Of a stretch of 8,974 bases of DNA, positions 1 to 6,802 are shown piece by piece. The stretch is from a bacterium. Lineage in GTDB: Bacteria > UBA9089 > JAHJRX01. The position numbers and the translations under genes are program-made. The first letter of the stretch is position 1; every line of letters starts with the position of its first letter. The DNA lies in the NCBI GenBank assembly GCA_030017825.1, contig JASEGW010000060.1, positions 1 to 8,974 of the forward strand. The letters run 5' to 3'. Under the pieces are notes generated by a model, which ran no database searches, was not told where the DNA came from, and saw nothing but the letters and a program-made list of their open reading frames with translations.

Positions 1-42
1 TTTAAATTGCCAAAAAGAGGACATTTTCATTTTGCCTTGACA
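1..42. mobile_element. Possible insertion-sequence terminus at window edge
   Basis: Read on the minus strand, this stretch begins TGTCAAGGCAAAATG and continues through AAAATGTCC. A TG...CA terminus followed by A-rich repeats is the style of IS21-like and related IS ends. The putative tip is at position 42 (TTGACA on the plus strand), so the body of the element would lie to the left, outside the window. A similar motif, CCAAAAGTGGACAT, occurs at the far right edge (8937-8950) and matches CCAAAAAGAGGACAT at 10-24. No transposase is visible, and the family assignment is from memory of IS end style only. Confidence 0.3.
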
Positions 43-59
43 AAAAGCAAAAAAAACTC

Positions 60-88
60 TTGACAATAAAGATGATTTCTGTTATTTT
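60..88 (+). promoter_or_regulatory. Sigma-70-type promoter upstream of the tRNA
   Basis: A perfect -35 box TTGACA (60-65) is followed after exactly 17 bases by a -10 box TATTTT (83-88). The A-rich tract just upstream (42-56) could act as an UP element. The start point would fall near 95, which places both the tRNA-like remnant (119-152) and the intact tRNA (209-285) in the transcript, and possibly tilS, since no terminator is seen between the tRNA and tilS. Another TTGACA at 37-42 lacks a correctly placed -10 box. Confidence 0.5.
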
Positions 89-118
89 CTTAATTAATTA
101 TAAATTATAAAAAAGTTT

Positions 119-152
119 AAAGGTCATAGAGTTAAATCTTGCCCCGCAACCA
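119..152 (+). pseudogene. Decayed 3' fragment of an initiator tRNA-fMet-like gene
   Basis: The stretch runs from AAAGGTC through a T-arm-like segment to CCCCGCAACCA. This matches the order and near-exact spacing of the 3' half of bacterial initiator tRNA-fMet: variable loop AGGTC, a T-arm ending AAATC-TG, acceptor 3' strand CCCCGCA, discriminator A and CCA. The T-loop TTC is altered, the T stem no longer pairs well, and one base is missing before the acceptor strand. No D arm or anticodon arm is present upstream, so it cannot be a working tRNA. It may be the remnant of a tRNA pair (fMet, Met) or of integration at a tRNA 3' end. Chance resemblance is possible; the strongest part is the last 11 bases. 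Confidence 0.4.
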
Positions 153-208
153 AATACATTTTAATAGGTATCCGTCCTAATTTAGATAAGGAGAGAAAAT
201 AAAATTAT

Positions 209-285
209 GGCGGTGTAGCTCAGGTGGTTAGAGCATGCGGCTCATATCCGCAGTGTCCGGGGTTCGACTCCCTGCACCGCTACCA
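209..285 (+). tRNA. tRNA-Met (anticodon CAT), elongator type
   Basis: A full cloverleaf can be drawn. The acceptor stem is GGCGGTG (209-215) with CACCGCT (275-281), including one G-U pair at 1-72. The D arm is GCTC...GAGC (218-234). The anticodon stem is TGCGG/CCGCA (236-240/248-252) around loop CTCATAT, with anticodon CAT at 243-245. The T stem is CGGGG/CCCTG around TTCGACT. Discriminator A282 is followed by an encoded CCA. It is not an initiator: position 1-72 is paired rather than C-A mismatched, and the three G-C pairs typical of initiator anticodon stems are absent. The acceptor stem resembles Bacillus elongator tRNA-Met. The alternative, tRNA-Ile2 (CAU) modified by TilS, cannot be fully excluded, and tilS lies only 69 bases downstream. 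Confidence 0.93.
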
Positions 286-354
286 ATTTCCTTGGCACAC
301 AAAAAACCGCAAAGAACTTAAAGAACTTCTAATAAAATCAAAACGCTCCACAGC

Positions 355-1743
355 ATGGTTCCACAAAAAGTAAAAAATCTAATTTATCAAAAAGAGTTAA
401 TAAAGAAATACGACAAAATAATAATTGGAGTATCTGGTGGTCCTGATTCTATAGCTTTGCTTCATTTTTTAAGAGAAGTTAAAGAAGAATATAAAATACA
501 ATTATATATTGCTCATTTAAACTATATGCTTAGAGGAGAAGAATCTAAAGAAGATGAGTATTTTGTAAAAAAAATTGCTCAAGAATATAAATTAGCATTC
601 TTCATAAGAAGAGTAGTTTTGAGTCGAAAAAGAGGTATTTCTATTCAAGAAGAAGCTCGCAATAAAAGGAGGGAGTATTTTATAGAGATATCCGGCAAAA
701 TAGGAGCAAATAAAATAGCTTTAGGTCACAATTATGAAGATCAAACAGAAACTATCTTTATGAGGATTATGTCAGGTTGTGGTCCTGAAGGTTTTAAAGG
801 AATTCCTGTAAAAAGAGAATTAACGAAAAATGTAATCATTATTCGTCCTTTATTAGATTTGCAAAAAAAAGAAATTGAAGAGTATTTAAATACTAATAAT
901 ATATCCTTTAGAGTAGATTCTTCAAATTTAGAGAAAAAATATACTAGAAATAAGATAAGAATAGATATCTTTCCTAAAATTAAAAAGATTAATCCAAAAT
1001 TTGAAAAAAGCCTTAGAAGAATTGCTAATTTATGGCAGAAAGATAATGAATATTTAGAAAAAATAGCTGAAAAACAAAAGGATAAATTAATAATTAATAA
1101 TAGTTGCAATGAAATAATTATTAATAATGAAGAATTAAAACAATTACCTTGGTGTTTAAAATCAAGAATTATTAGAATATTATTAAAGAAATTTTATGAG
1201 AATATAAACAAAATAAATTTTTCCCATATTAATGATATTGTATCTCTTACAACAAGTAGTCCTAATGCAGAAGTAGGCTTGCCTAATAGTATAAGAGTTT
1301 TTAGAAGATATAATGAGCTTGTAATTAACAAAAAAAAGAAGGAAGAATTATTTAATTATGAATATCAAGTAAAAATACCTGGAACAATTTATCTTAAAGA
1401 AATTAAAGCAAAAATGGAGTTTAAGGAAAATCTGTTTCAAAATAAAGAATTAAGTAAAAATAAATTGGAAATTACCCTAGATTATGATAAAATTGCTTTT
1501 CCGATAAAAATAAGAAGTCGAAAGGCAGGAGATAGGTTTCATCCGTTAGGTTTAAATGGAAGTAAAAAAGTAAAAGATTTTTTTATTAACAAAAAAATCT
1601 CATCTTATAAAAGAAAAAGAATACCTTTGGTAATAGATAGAACGAAAATATTATGGATAACTGGTATGGAAATTAGTGAATTAGCAAAAATAGGTAAGGA
1701 TACAAAGAGAATTTTACAGATTAAATATTTTCATGGAATCTAA
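355..1743 (+). CDS. tilS: tRNA(Ile)-lysidine synthase TilS
   Basis: TilS is a cytoplasmic ATP-dependent enzyme that converts C34 of the CAU anticodon of a minor tRNA-Ile to lysidine, changing both its amino-acid identity and its codon from AUG to AUA. The 462-residue protein is near the usual full length. The PP-loop ATP-binding motif SGGPDS is at residues 27-32, GHNYEDQTET at about 124-133, and the DSSN...YTRNKIR motif at 188-202. The C-terminal TilS domain with RSRKAGDRFHPLG and ILWITGMEISE is at about 387-443. The ATG is the first possible start after an in-frame TAA at 319-321, and the N-terminal length fits the family. However, no Shine-Dalgarno sequence precedes it, so initiation looks weak or leader-dependent. 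The widespread tilS-hprT-ftsH order is recognisable, but hprT is missing and a 182-base gap sits in its place. Confidence 0.96.
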   Translation: MVPQKVKNLIYQKELIKKYDKIIIGVSGGPDSIALLHFLREVKEEYKIQLYIAHLNYMLRGEESKEDEYFVKKIAQEYKLAFFIRRVVLSRKRGISIQEEARNKRREYFIEISGKIGANKIALGHNYEDQTETIFMRIMSGCGPEGFKGIPVKRELTKNVIIIRPLLDLQKKEIEEYLNTNNISFRVDSSNLEKKYTRNKIRIDIFPKIKKINPKFEKSLRRIANLWQKDNEYLEKIAEKQKDKLIINNSCNEIIINNEELKQLPWCLKSRIIRILLKKFYENINKINFSHINDIVSLTTSSPNAEVGLPNSIRVFRRYNELVINKKKKEELFNYEYQVKIPGTIYLKEIKAKMEFKENLFQNKELSKNKLEITLDYDKIAFPIKIRSRKAGDRFHPLGLNGSKKVKDFFINKKISSYKRKRIPLVIDRTKILWITGMEISELAKIGKDTKRILQIKYFHGI

Positions 1744-1877
1744 TTTGAGCATAAAAGCTTTAGTTTTGCATTAAAACGTCTGACAAAGGTACTAATTTCA
1801 TTTATTTTGGATACAGGAAAAAAGATTTTTTAAATTAAATAACAGTAAGTAAAAAATAAATCAGTAAATATCCGTGT

Positions 1878-1909
1878 TTGCTTGTAGCTTAAATTAACTT
1901 GATTATATT
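1878..1909 (+). promoter_or_regulatory. Weak candidate promoter for ftsH
   Basis: TTGCTT (1878-1883) and TATATT (1904-1909) could serve as -35 and -10 boxes, but the 20-base spacer is long. A TG at 1900-1901 next to TTATAT gives a possible extended -10 that would relax the need for a -35 box. The 182-base gap after tilS suggests that ftsH can start its own transcript. The rest of the gap (1744-1877) shows no gene and no convincing terminator. Confidence 0.25.
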
Positions 1910-1925
1910 TTTATAGGGATTTTTA

Positions 1926-3863
1926 ATGAACAAAATAGTAAAAATCATAGCTTTATGGATTTTGATTGGATTAATTATATTTACCGTGTTTCAAAACTTG
2001 CAGGTTCCTTCTCCTAAGGTAATGAAGTTGTCTTATAGTAAATTTTTAGAAAAGGTAAGAATGCACGAAATTGGAGAAATAGAAATTGTAGAAAAAAACA
2101 TAATAGGCAAAATTGTACAAACAAGAAAAGGGAAGACTGAGGTTGTTCCTTTTGAAACTTATATTCCATATCAAGATCCAAATTTAATCAGCTTTTTAGG
2201 AAAAAACAATGTAGAGTTTAAGGGCAAGAAACTCCCAGAGCCCAAGTGGTGGGTAAATCTGATTTATTCCATCATACCTATGATAATTTTCTTTGGTCTC
2301 TTTTGGTTTTTTATGTATCGACAAGTAAGGGGTCCTGGAAGCAAGGCTTTAACATTTGGAAGAAGTAGAGCTACGTTGTTATCAAAAGATCGGACTAAGA
2401 TTACTTTTGAAGATGTAGCTGGTGTAGATGAGGCTAAACAAGAGCTTCAAGAAATTATTGAATTTTTAAAAGAACCTAAAAAATTTCAGAAGCTAGGAGC
2501 CAAAATACCAAAAGGTGTTTTGTTGGTTGGAAGGCCTGGGACAGGTAAGACTCTTTTGGCTAAAGCTATTGCTGGAGAAGCAGGAGCGCCATTTTTAAGT
2601 ATAAGTGGTTCTGATTTTGTAGAAATGTTTGTAGGAGTAGGAGCTTCACGTGTAAGAGATTTATTTGAACAAGGAAAAAAACATGCTCCATGTATTATAT
2701 TTATGGATGAAATTGATGCTGTGGGTAGACAAAGAGGTGCTGGCCTTGGTGGAGGGCATGACGAAAGAGAACAGACTTTGAATCAGCTTTTAGTGGAAAT
2801 GGATGGTTTTAATGCTAATGAAGGGGTTATTTTAATTGCTGCTACAAACCGACCAGATGTTCTGGATCCTGCATTACTTAGGCCAGGAAGATTTGATCGT
2901 CATATTGTAGTAGATACTCCGGACATTTTAGGTCGAGAAGGAATCTTGAAAGTTCATGCAAAAAATACTCCTTTAGATGATGGTGTTGATTTAAAAGTTA
3001 TTGCTCGCAGAACTCCTGGTTTTGTAGGTTCTGATTTAGCAAATCTAATTAATGAGGCTGCTCTATTGGCAGCGAGAAGAAATAATAAAAAAATAACTAT
3101 GGATGAAATTGAAGAATCTATAGATAGGGTAATAGCAGGTCCTGAACGAAAAAGTCGATTGATTAGCGAAAAAGAAAAACGTATTGTTGCTTATCATGAA
3201 TCTGGACACACTTTGGTTGCAAAACGTATTCCTAATGCTGACCCAGTACATAAGATATCTATTATGCCCAGAGGGTCAGCAGCTCTTGGTTATACACTAC
3301 AACTTCCTACCGAAGATCGTTATTTAACTACTAAAAGTGAGATACTAGATAAAATGACGGTGCTTTTAGGAGGAAGGGTAGCGGAAAGCTTAATATTTGA
3401 CGATGTTTCTACAGGCGCGAAGAATGATATTGAAAGAGCTACAGAAGCTGCCCATAAAATGGTATGTGAATATGGAATGAGTGAAAAACTAGGTCCTTTA
3501 ACTTTTGGTAGAAAAGAAGAACAGATTTTTCTTGGTAGAGATATAGTGAAAGAAAAAAATTATAGCGAGAGAATAGCTTCTGTAATTGATGAAGAAATTA
3601 GAAAAATTGTGGATTATTGCTATAAAAGAGCCGAAGATATTATACATAAGGATAAAAAAGCACTTGATAAACTTTCTAGTGCTTTAATAGAAAAAGAAAT
3701 ATTAGAAGCTGATGATATAGAAGATATCTTGGGCGAAAAGAAACGAAATGTTAAAGTAAAGACCAAGATAACACAGAAGAAACAAAAAAATATGAAGAAG
3801 GAAGAAGAAAAAGTGCTAAAAGTGGAAATAGAAGGTAGCGAAGGTGAAGCGGGAGCATATTAA
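1926..3863 (+). CDS. ftsH: ATP-dependent zinc metalloprotease FtsH
   Basis: FtsH is a hexameric inner-membrane AAA+ protease that extracts and degrades misfolded membrane proteins and short-lived regulators. The 645-residue protein has the standard layout. An N-terminal membrane segment lies at about 6-22, a periplasmic domain follows, and a second membrane segment lies at about 111-131. The AAA+ module has Walker A GRPGTGKT (202-209), pore loop FVG (235-237), Walker B IIFMDE (257-262) and the second region of homology [19 protein letters not shown] (307-325). The zinc protease domain has HESGH (424-428), with D501 the likely third ligand. Two near-invariant positions differ from the form I know: GPPGTGKT is GRPGTGKT and HEAGH is HESGH. 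Neither removes a catalytic residue. AGGGA at 1915-1919 is a good ribosome binding site. The Lys/Glu-rich tail (about 605-645) overlaps the start of larB. Confidence 0.98.
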   Translation: MNKIVKIIALWILIGLIIFTVFQNLQVPSPKVMKLSYSKFLEKVRMHEIGEIEIVEKNIIGKIVQTRKGKTEVVPFETYIPYQDPNLISFLGKNNVEFKGKKLPEPKWWVNLIYSIIPMIIFFGLFWFFMYRQVRGPGSKALTFGRSRATLLSKDRTKITFEDVAGVDEAKQELQEIIEFLKEPKKFQKLGAKIPKGVLLVGRPGTGKTLLAKAIAGEAGAPFLSISGSDFVEMFVGVGASRVRDLFEQGKKHAPCIIFMDEIDAVGRQRGAGLGGGHDEREQTLNQLLVEMDGFNANEGVILIAATNRPDVLDPALLRPGRFDRHIVVDTPDILGREGILKVHAKNTPLDDGVDLKVIARRTPGFVGSDLANLINEAALLAARRNNKKITMDEIEESIDRVIAGPERKSRLISEKEKRIVAYHESGHTLVAKRIPNADPVHKISIMPRGSAALGYTLQLPTEDRYLTTKSEILDKMTVLLGGRVAESLIFDDVSTGAKNDIERATEAAHKMVCEYGMSEKLGPLTFGRKEEQIFLGRDIVKEKNYSERIASVIDEEIRKIVDYCYKRAEDIIHKDKKALDKLSSALIEKEILEADDIEDILGEKKRNVKVKTKITQKKQKNMKKEEEKVLKVEIEGSEGEAGAY

Positions 3864-4650
3864 AAAAATTCTCCTTAGCTATAAGCAAGGTAACTTAAGC
3901 ATTGAGGAAGCCATTGAGAATCTGAGCTACAAAGAATTATCTAATAATAATTTAATTTTTGCTAGAGTGGATCATAGTCGCAAAATAAGGTGCGGTTTTC
4001 CAGAAGTAATTTTTGGTTTACATAAAAAAACTGAAGATATTCTAAAAATAGTAAATTCTTTTGTAGAAAAGAAAGAAAATGTTTTAATTACTAAAGTTGA
4101 CAAAGATGTTTATGATTATATTAAAAAACATCATCAGAGTGCTAATTATAATGAATCTGCAAAAATTATTACTATATCATCTAATCCATCTCAAGAACCT
4201 ACCCAGAAAGATCCCTATCTTTTAATAATTACTGGAGGAACATCTGATATAAACATTGCTGAGGAAGCTTATGTTACAGCTAATTTTAGTGGAATAAGAG
4301 TAGAACGTCTTTATGATATAGGAGTAGCTGGAATTCATCGCTTGCTCGATCAAGAAAATATGATTATTAAAGCTTCTGCTATTATAGTTGTTGCTGGCAT
4401 GGAAGGCGCTTTAGCTAGTGTAATTGGGGGTTTAGTAAGAGTGCCGCTGATTGCTGTTCCTACTAGCGTTGGTTATGGAGCAAGCTTTAAAGGTTTATCT
4501 GCTCTTTTAACTATGCTTAATAGTTGTGCTCCTGGAGTGGCTGTTGTAAATATTGATAATGGATTTGGAGCTGGGTATTATGGGGCTATGATTATACAAA
4601 TGCTGAAAACAAATCTTGAATTAACAAAACAAGATAAAGATAAAGGGTGA
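3844..4650 (+). CDS. larB: Nickel-pincer cofactor biosynthesis protein LarB
   Basis: LarB carboxylates and hydrolyses nicotinic acid adenine dinucleotide, the first step toward the nickel-pincer nucleotide cofactor of lactate racemase and related LarA enzymes. The 268-residue protein has the LarB N-terminal segment (DHSRKIRCGFPEVIFG, 43-58) followed by a PurE-like AIR carboxylase domain. That domain carries TGGTSD (130-135), VAGMEGALASVIGGL (183-197), PTSVGYG (206-212) and CAPGVAVVNIDNGFGAG (228-244). C228 is the cysteine I would equate with the proposed catalytic cysteine of the family. It starts with GTG inside the ftsH tail, overlapping by 20 bases, with GAAGG at 3831-3835 eight bases upstream, which points to translational coupling. 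LarC, LarE and LarA are not in the window, so its pathway must be completed elsewhere or it does something else. Confidence 0.93.
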   Translation: MKREHIKKILLSYKQGNLSIEEAIENLSYKELSNNNLIFARVDHSRKIRCGFPEVIFGLHKKTEDILKIVNSFVEKKENVLITKVDKDVYDYIKKHHQSANYNESAKIITISSNPSQEPTQKDPYLLIITGGTSDINIAEEAYVTANFSGIRVERLYDIGVAGIHRLLDQENMIIKASAIIVVAGMEGALASVIGGLVRVPLIAVPTSVGYGASFKGLSALLTMLNSCAPGVAVVNIDNGFGAGYYGAMIIQMLKTNLELTKQDKDKG

Positions 4651-4703
4651 TTTTTAGAAATTGATGATGGGGATTCTAAGAGGTTAGATAGCTGGAGGAT
4701 TGT

Positions 4704-5705
4704 ATGTCTACACTTATATCTTGGAATGTAACTAAGAGATGTAATTTGAAATGCTTACATTGCTATCGAGATGCTGGAAAAAAGGATAAATATGAACTAA
4801 ATACTAAAGAAGGGAAGGATTTATTAGAAAGGATAGCTCAGTCTGGATTTAAAGTAATTGTATTTTCAGGAGGAGAGCCTTTACTTAGAAAGGATATTTA
4901 CAAATTAATAAGTTATGCTAAAGAATTAAATTTAAGAACATTGTTAGGAACTAATGGCACCATAATAACCAAAGAAAATGCAATTAGTTTAAAAGAGAGT
5001 GGAATAGATAGAATAGGAATAAGTTTGGATAGTATAAATAAGGAAAAGCATAATAGGTTTAGAAATAAGAAAGGTGCCCATAAAAAAACATTAAGAGGAA
5101 TAGAGAATTGCAAAAGAGTAGGCTTGGATTTTCAAATTCATACTACAGTAATGGGGTTTAATTATGATGAAATTGAAGCTATTGCTGATTTTTCTAAGAA
5201 AATAGGAGCCAAAGCTTTTCATGTGTTCTTTTTAGTATATACTGGAAGAGCAAAAAAAAATAAGAGACCTGATGTTCAACTATCTAAAGCATGTGGTAAG
5301 AAATATGAAATGCTAATTCGTAGAATCTTGGGAAAACAAAAAGAGATTAATTTTGAGATTAAACCTACTTGCGCTCCACAGTTTATGAGGATTGCCCAAG
5401 AAATGAATTTACCCCAAAAGTATAATAGGGGATGCTTAGCTGGAATTGATTATTGCTGCATATTACCCAACGGCGATGTTCATCCATGTCCTTATCTACC
5501 TTTGAATGTAGGAAATGTAAGGAAAAATTGTTTTAGTGATATTTGGGAGAAGAGTGAGATATTTACTAATTTAAGAAGTATGAAATATGATGGAAAATGT
5601 GGCCAATGCGACTATAAAGATATGTGCGGTGGATGTCGAGCTAGAGCATATTATTATTTTAAGGGTAATTACATGGAAGAAGATTATTATTGTGGAATGA
5701 ATTAA
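4704..5705 (+). CDS. ahbD: Radical SAM heme synthase AhbD (NirJ2-like)
   Basis: AhbD turns Fe-coproporphyrin III into heme b by oxidative decarboxylation of two propionates, the last step of the siroheme-dependent heme route. The 333-residue protein has the radical SAM cluster motif CNLKCLHC (C13, C17, C20) and GGEPL (56-60). The C-terminal auxiliary-cluster region is rich in cysteines: C223, C244, C251, C262, then C299-x2-C302-x5-C308-x2-C311 and C330. The opening ISWNVTKRCN...HCYRDAG is typical of AhbD/NirJ2. AhbC/NirJ1 proteins carry a longer N-terminal extension before the motif, so AhbC is less likely. GGAGG at 4694-4698 lies five bases before the ATG. The gene is followed after 19 bases by ahbA, which supports the heme assignment. 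A heme d1-type NirJ2 role is the main alternative. Confidence 0.87.
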   Translation: MSTLISWNVTKRCNLKCLHCYRDAGKKDKYELNTKEGKDLLERIAQSGFKVIVFSGGEPLLRKDIYKLISYAKELNLRTLLGTNGTIITKENAISLKESGIDRIGISLDSINKEKHNRFRNKKGAHKKTLRGIENCKRVGLDFQIHTTVMGFNYDEIEAIADFSKKIGAKAFHVFFLVYTGRAKKNKRPDVQLSKACGKKYEMLIRRILGKQKEINFEIKPTCAPQFMRIAQEMNLPQKYNRGCLAGIDYCCILPNGDVHPCPYLPLNVGNVRKNCFSDIWEKSEIFTNLRSMKYDGKCGQCDYKDMCGGCRARAYYYFKGNYMEEDYYCGMN

Positions 5706-5709
5706 GGAG
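5704..5709 (+). promoter_or_regulatory. Distant ribosome binding site of ahbA
   Basis: AAGGAG overlaps the ahbD stop codon but lies 15 bases before the ahbA ATG, longer than the usual spacing. No ATG, GTG or TTG occurs in frame between them, so the ATG at 5725 stands and initiation is probably less efficient than for the neighbouring genes. Confidence 0.5.
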
Positions 5710-5724
5710 CAAAGATTAAAAATA

Positions 5725-6171
5725 ATGGACGAAGTAGATAGAGGTATATTAAATATTATCCAAGATGAGTTTCCTTTGAACAAGCAACCATTTAAAGTTA
5801 TTGCTGAAAGATTAGGTATTAGCGAAAAAGAAGTACTGCAAAGGATTGAACAATTAAGGAATACAGGAATTATTAAAAGAATTAGAGCCACCTTTAATCC
5901 TTGGAAATTAAATTATAAAAGTACTCTAGTAGCAATAAAAGTTCCAGAAGAAAAACTAAAAGAAGTAGTGGATGTTATTAATGAAATAAAAGGAGTTACT
6001 CATAACTATAAAAGAAATCATGAATATAATTTATGGTTTACTTTAATTGCTGAGGATAATATTAAAATTAAAAACATTTTAAATGATTTAAAACAAAAAA
6101 CCAAGATAAAGGATATGATAAGATTAGACTCTGTAAAAACTTTTAAACTTAAACTTAAATTTGCAGTGTAG
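5725..6171 (+). CDS. ahbA: Siroheme decarboxylase subunit AhbA
   Basis: AhbA and AhbB form a heterodimer that removes two acetate carboxyl groups from siroheme, giving 12,18-didecarboxysiroheme. The 148-residue protein has an AsnC/Lrp-like fold. A winged-helix part (about 4-52, DRGILNIIQDEFPL...RIEQLRNTGIIKRI) is followed by a ligand-binding-type domain with GVTHNYKRNHEYNLWFTLI (90-108). That THNY...HEYN pattern is the AhbA version of the conserved region, whereas the AhbB gene downstream has SHCYER. Its position between ahbD and ahbB fits. An AsnC-type transcription factor is the structural look-alike but is unlikely in this context. The lysine-rich C-terminus (KTFKLKLKFAV) is somewhat shortened. 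Confidence 0.88.
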   Translation: MDEVDRGILNIIQDEFPLNKQPFKVIAERLGISEKEVLQRIEQLRNTGIIKRIRATFNPWKLNYKSTLVAIKVPEEKLKEVVDVINEIKGVTHNYKRNHEYNLWFTLIAEDNIKIKNILNDLKQKTKIKDMIRLDSVKTFKLKLKFAV

Positions 6172-6227
6172 ATAAGCAAATAGTGGTAAGGCAGGTAAAA
6201 TGCCTATGTCGTCCAGTAAAAATAATT

Positions 6228-6295
6228 GTAACTATTCAGCAATGTTCAATGTAACAACATATTTCCTTAATGCGAAGTTTATGCTGAATAGTTAC
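6228..6295. mobile_element. 68-bp IS66-like MITE or solo palindromic element
   Basis: Perfect 14-bp inverted repeats, GTAACTATTCAGCA (6228-6241) and TGCTGAATAGTTAC (6282-6295), enclose 40 bases. Immediately outside are AAATAATT (6220-6227) and GAATAATT (6296-6303), an 8-bp direct repeat with one mismatch. Terminal GTAA and 8-bp target duplications are known traits of IS66-family elements, so a non-autonomous derivative (MITE) is the natural reading. There is no coding capacity. Within the 40 bases, ATGTT (6242-6246) and AACAT (6256-6260) can form a smaller nested stem. As RNA the whole would fold into a stable hairpin between ahbA and ahbB. It is not a standard terminator, because no T-run follows on the plus strand. 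The family link was not confirmed by search, and AT-rich flanks make the duplication less certain. Confidence 0.6.
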
Positions 6296-6325
6296 GAATA
6301 ATTAAATAATTAAAAAAAGAATGTA

Positions 6326-6802
6326 ATGTTTAATAGAGAAGATAAGATAATTTTAGAATGCCTACAAGAAGGATTGGAGATTATTGAAAGACCTTATGAA
6401 GTTATTGCAGAAAAAGCAGGTCTTAGCGAAGATGAAACTATAGAAAGAGTTAGGTATTTTAAAGATGAGGGTATTATACGCAGCCTAAAGGCAGTCTTAA
6501 ATCATAAATTGCTGGGATATAATTCTAATGTTATGGTAGTTTGGAAAATACCAGTTGAAAAAGTTTATTTTGCAGGTAAAGTAATAGCTAATTTTAAGGA
6601 AGTGAGTCATTGTTACGAAAGAGAAGTTGTAGAGGGTTGGAAATACAATTTATTTACTATGGTTCATGGTAAAAATGCAGTGGACTGTATTAAAGTTATT
6701 GAAGAAATATCTCAGGAAATTGGAATAAAAGATTATGAAATGCTTTTTACAGAGGAGGAATACAAGAAGAGTTATATGAGGTATTTTGGTGAAGAGTCTT
6801 AA
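6326..6802 (+). CDS. ahbB: Siroheme decarboxylase subunit AhbB
   Basis: AhbB is the partner of AhbA in siroheme decarboxylation. The 158-residue protein has a winged-helix-like N-terminal part (about 5-55) and an AsnC-like C-terminal domain. AhbB-type motifs are [19 protein letters not shown] (58-76), EVSHCYERE (92-100), [11 protein letters not shown] (105-115) and a C-terminal [12 protein letters not shown] (143-154). The ATG fits the family N-terminus, but the ribosome binding site is poor (only an A-rich AAAAAAAGA). The start is embedded in ATGTAATG (6321-6328), where an ATG-TAA mini-frame runs directly into the real ATG. The 154-base gap separating it from ahbA, rather than the usual tight spacing, is largely filled by the 68-bp element. 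The gene end overlaps hemL. Confidence 0.9.
   Translation: MFNREDKIILECLQEGLEIIERPYEVIAEKAGLSEDETIERVRYFKDEGIIRSLKAVLNHKLLGYNSNVMVVWKIPVEKVYFAGKVIANFKEVSHCYEREVVEGWKYNLFTMVHGKNAVDCIKVIEEISQEIGIKDYEMLFTEEEYKKSYMRYFGEES
6778..6782 (+). promoter_or_regulatory. Ribosome binding site deciding the hemL start
   Basis: GAGGT lies inside the ahbB coding end. It is six bases before GTG at 6789 but only three before TTG at 6786, so the GTG is the better start. Confidence 0.5.

Noticed and set aside
37..42. Second TTGACA as a promoter -35 box
   Set aside because: No -10-like sequence lies 16-18 bases downstream; it fits better as the tip of an IS end.
741..1109. Minus-strand open frame within tilS
   Set aside because: It is antisense to a clear tilS reading frame, has low-complexity composition and no family motif. 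The same applies to the minus-strand frames inside ftsH, ahbD, ahbA, ahbB and the RRM gene.
1818..1831. A6-GA-T6 run after tilS as a terminator
   Set aside because: There is no G-C stem and the loop would be too tight; it is a feature of A/T-rich intergenic DNA.
6189..6205. Hairpin AGGCA-loop-TGCCT as a terminator after ahbA
   Set aside because: The stem is only 5 bp and is not followed by a T-run.
6786..6788. TTG as the hemL start
   Set aside because: It is only three bases from GAGGT; the next codon, GTG at 6789, has normal spacing.
5725..6802. Reading the two AsnC-like genes as Lrp/AsnC transcription regulators
   Set aside because: They are a tandem pair beside ahbD and hemL and carry the THNY...HEYN and SHCYER motifs of AhbA and AhbB.
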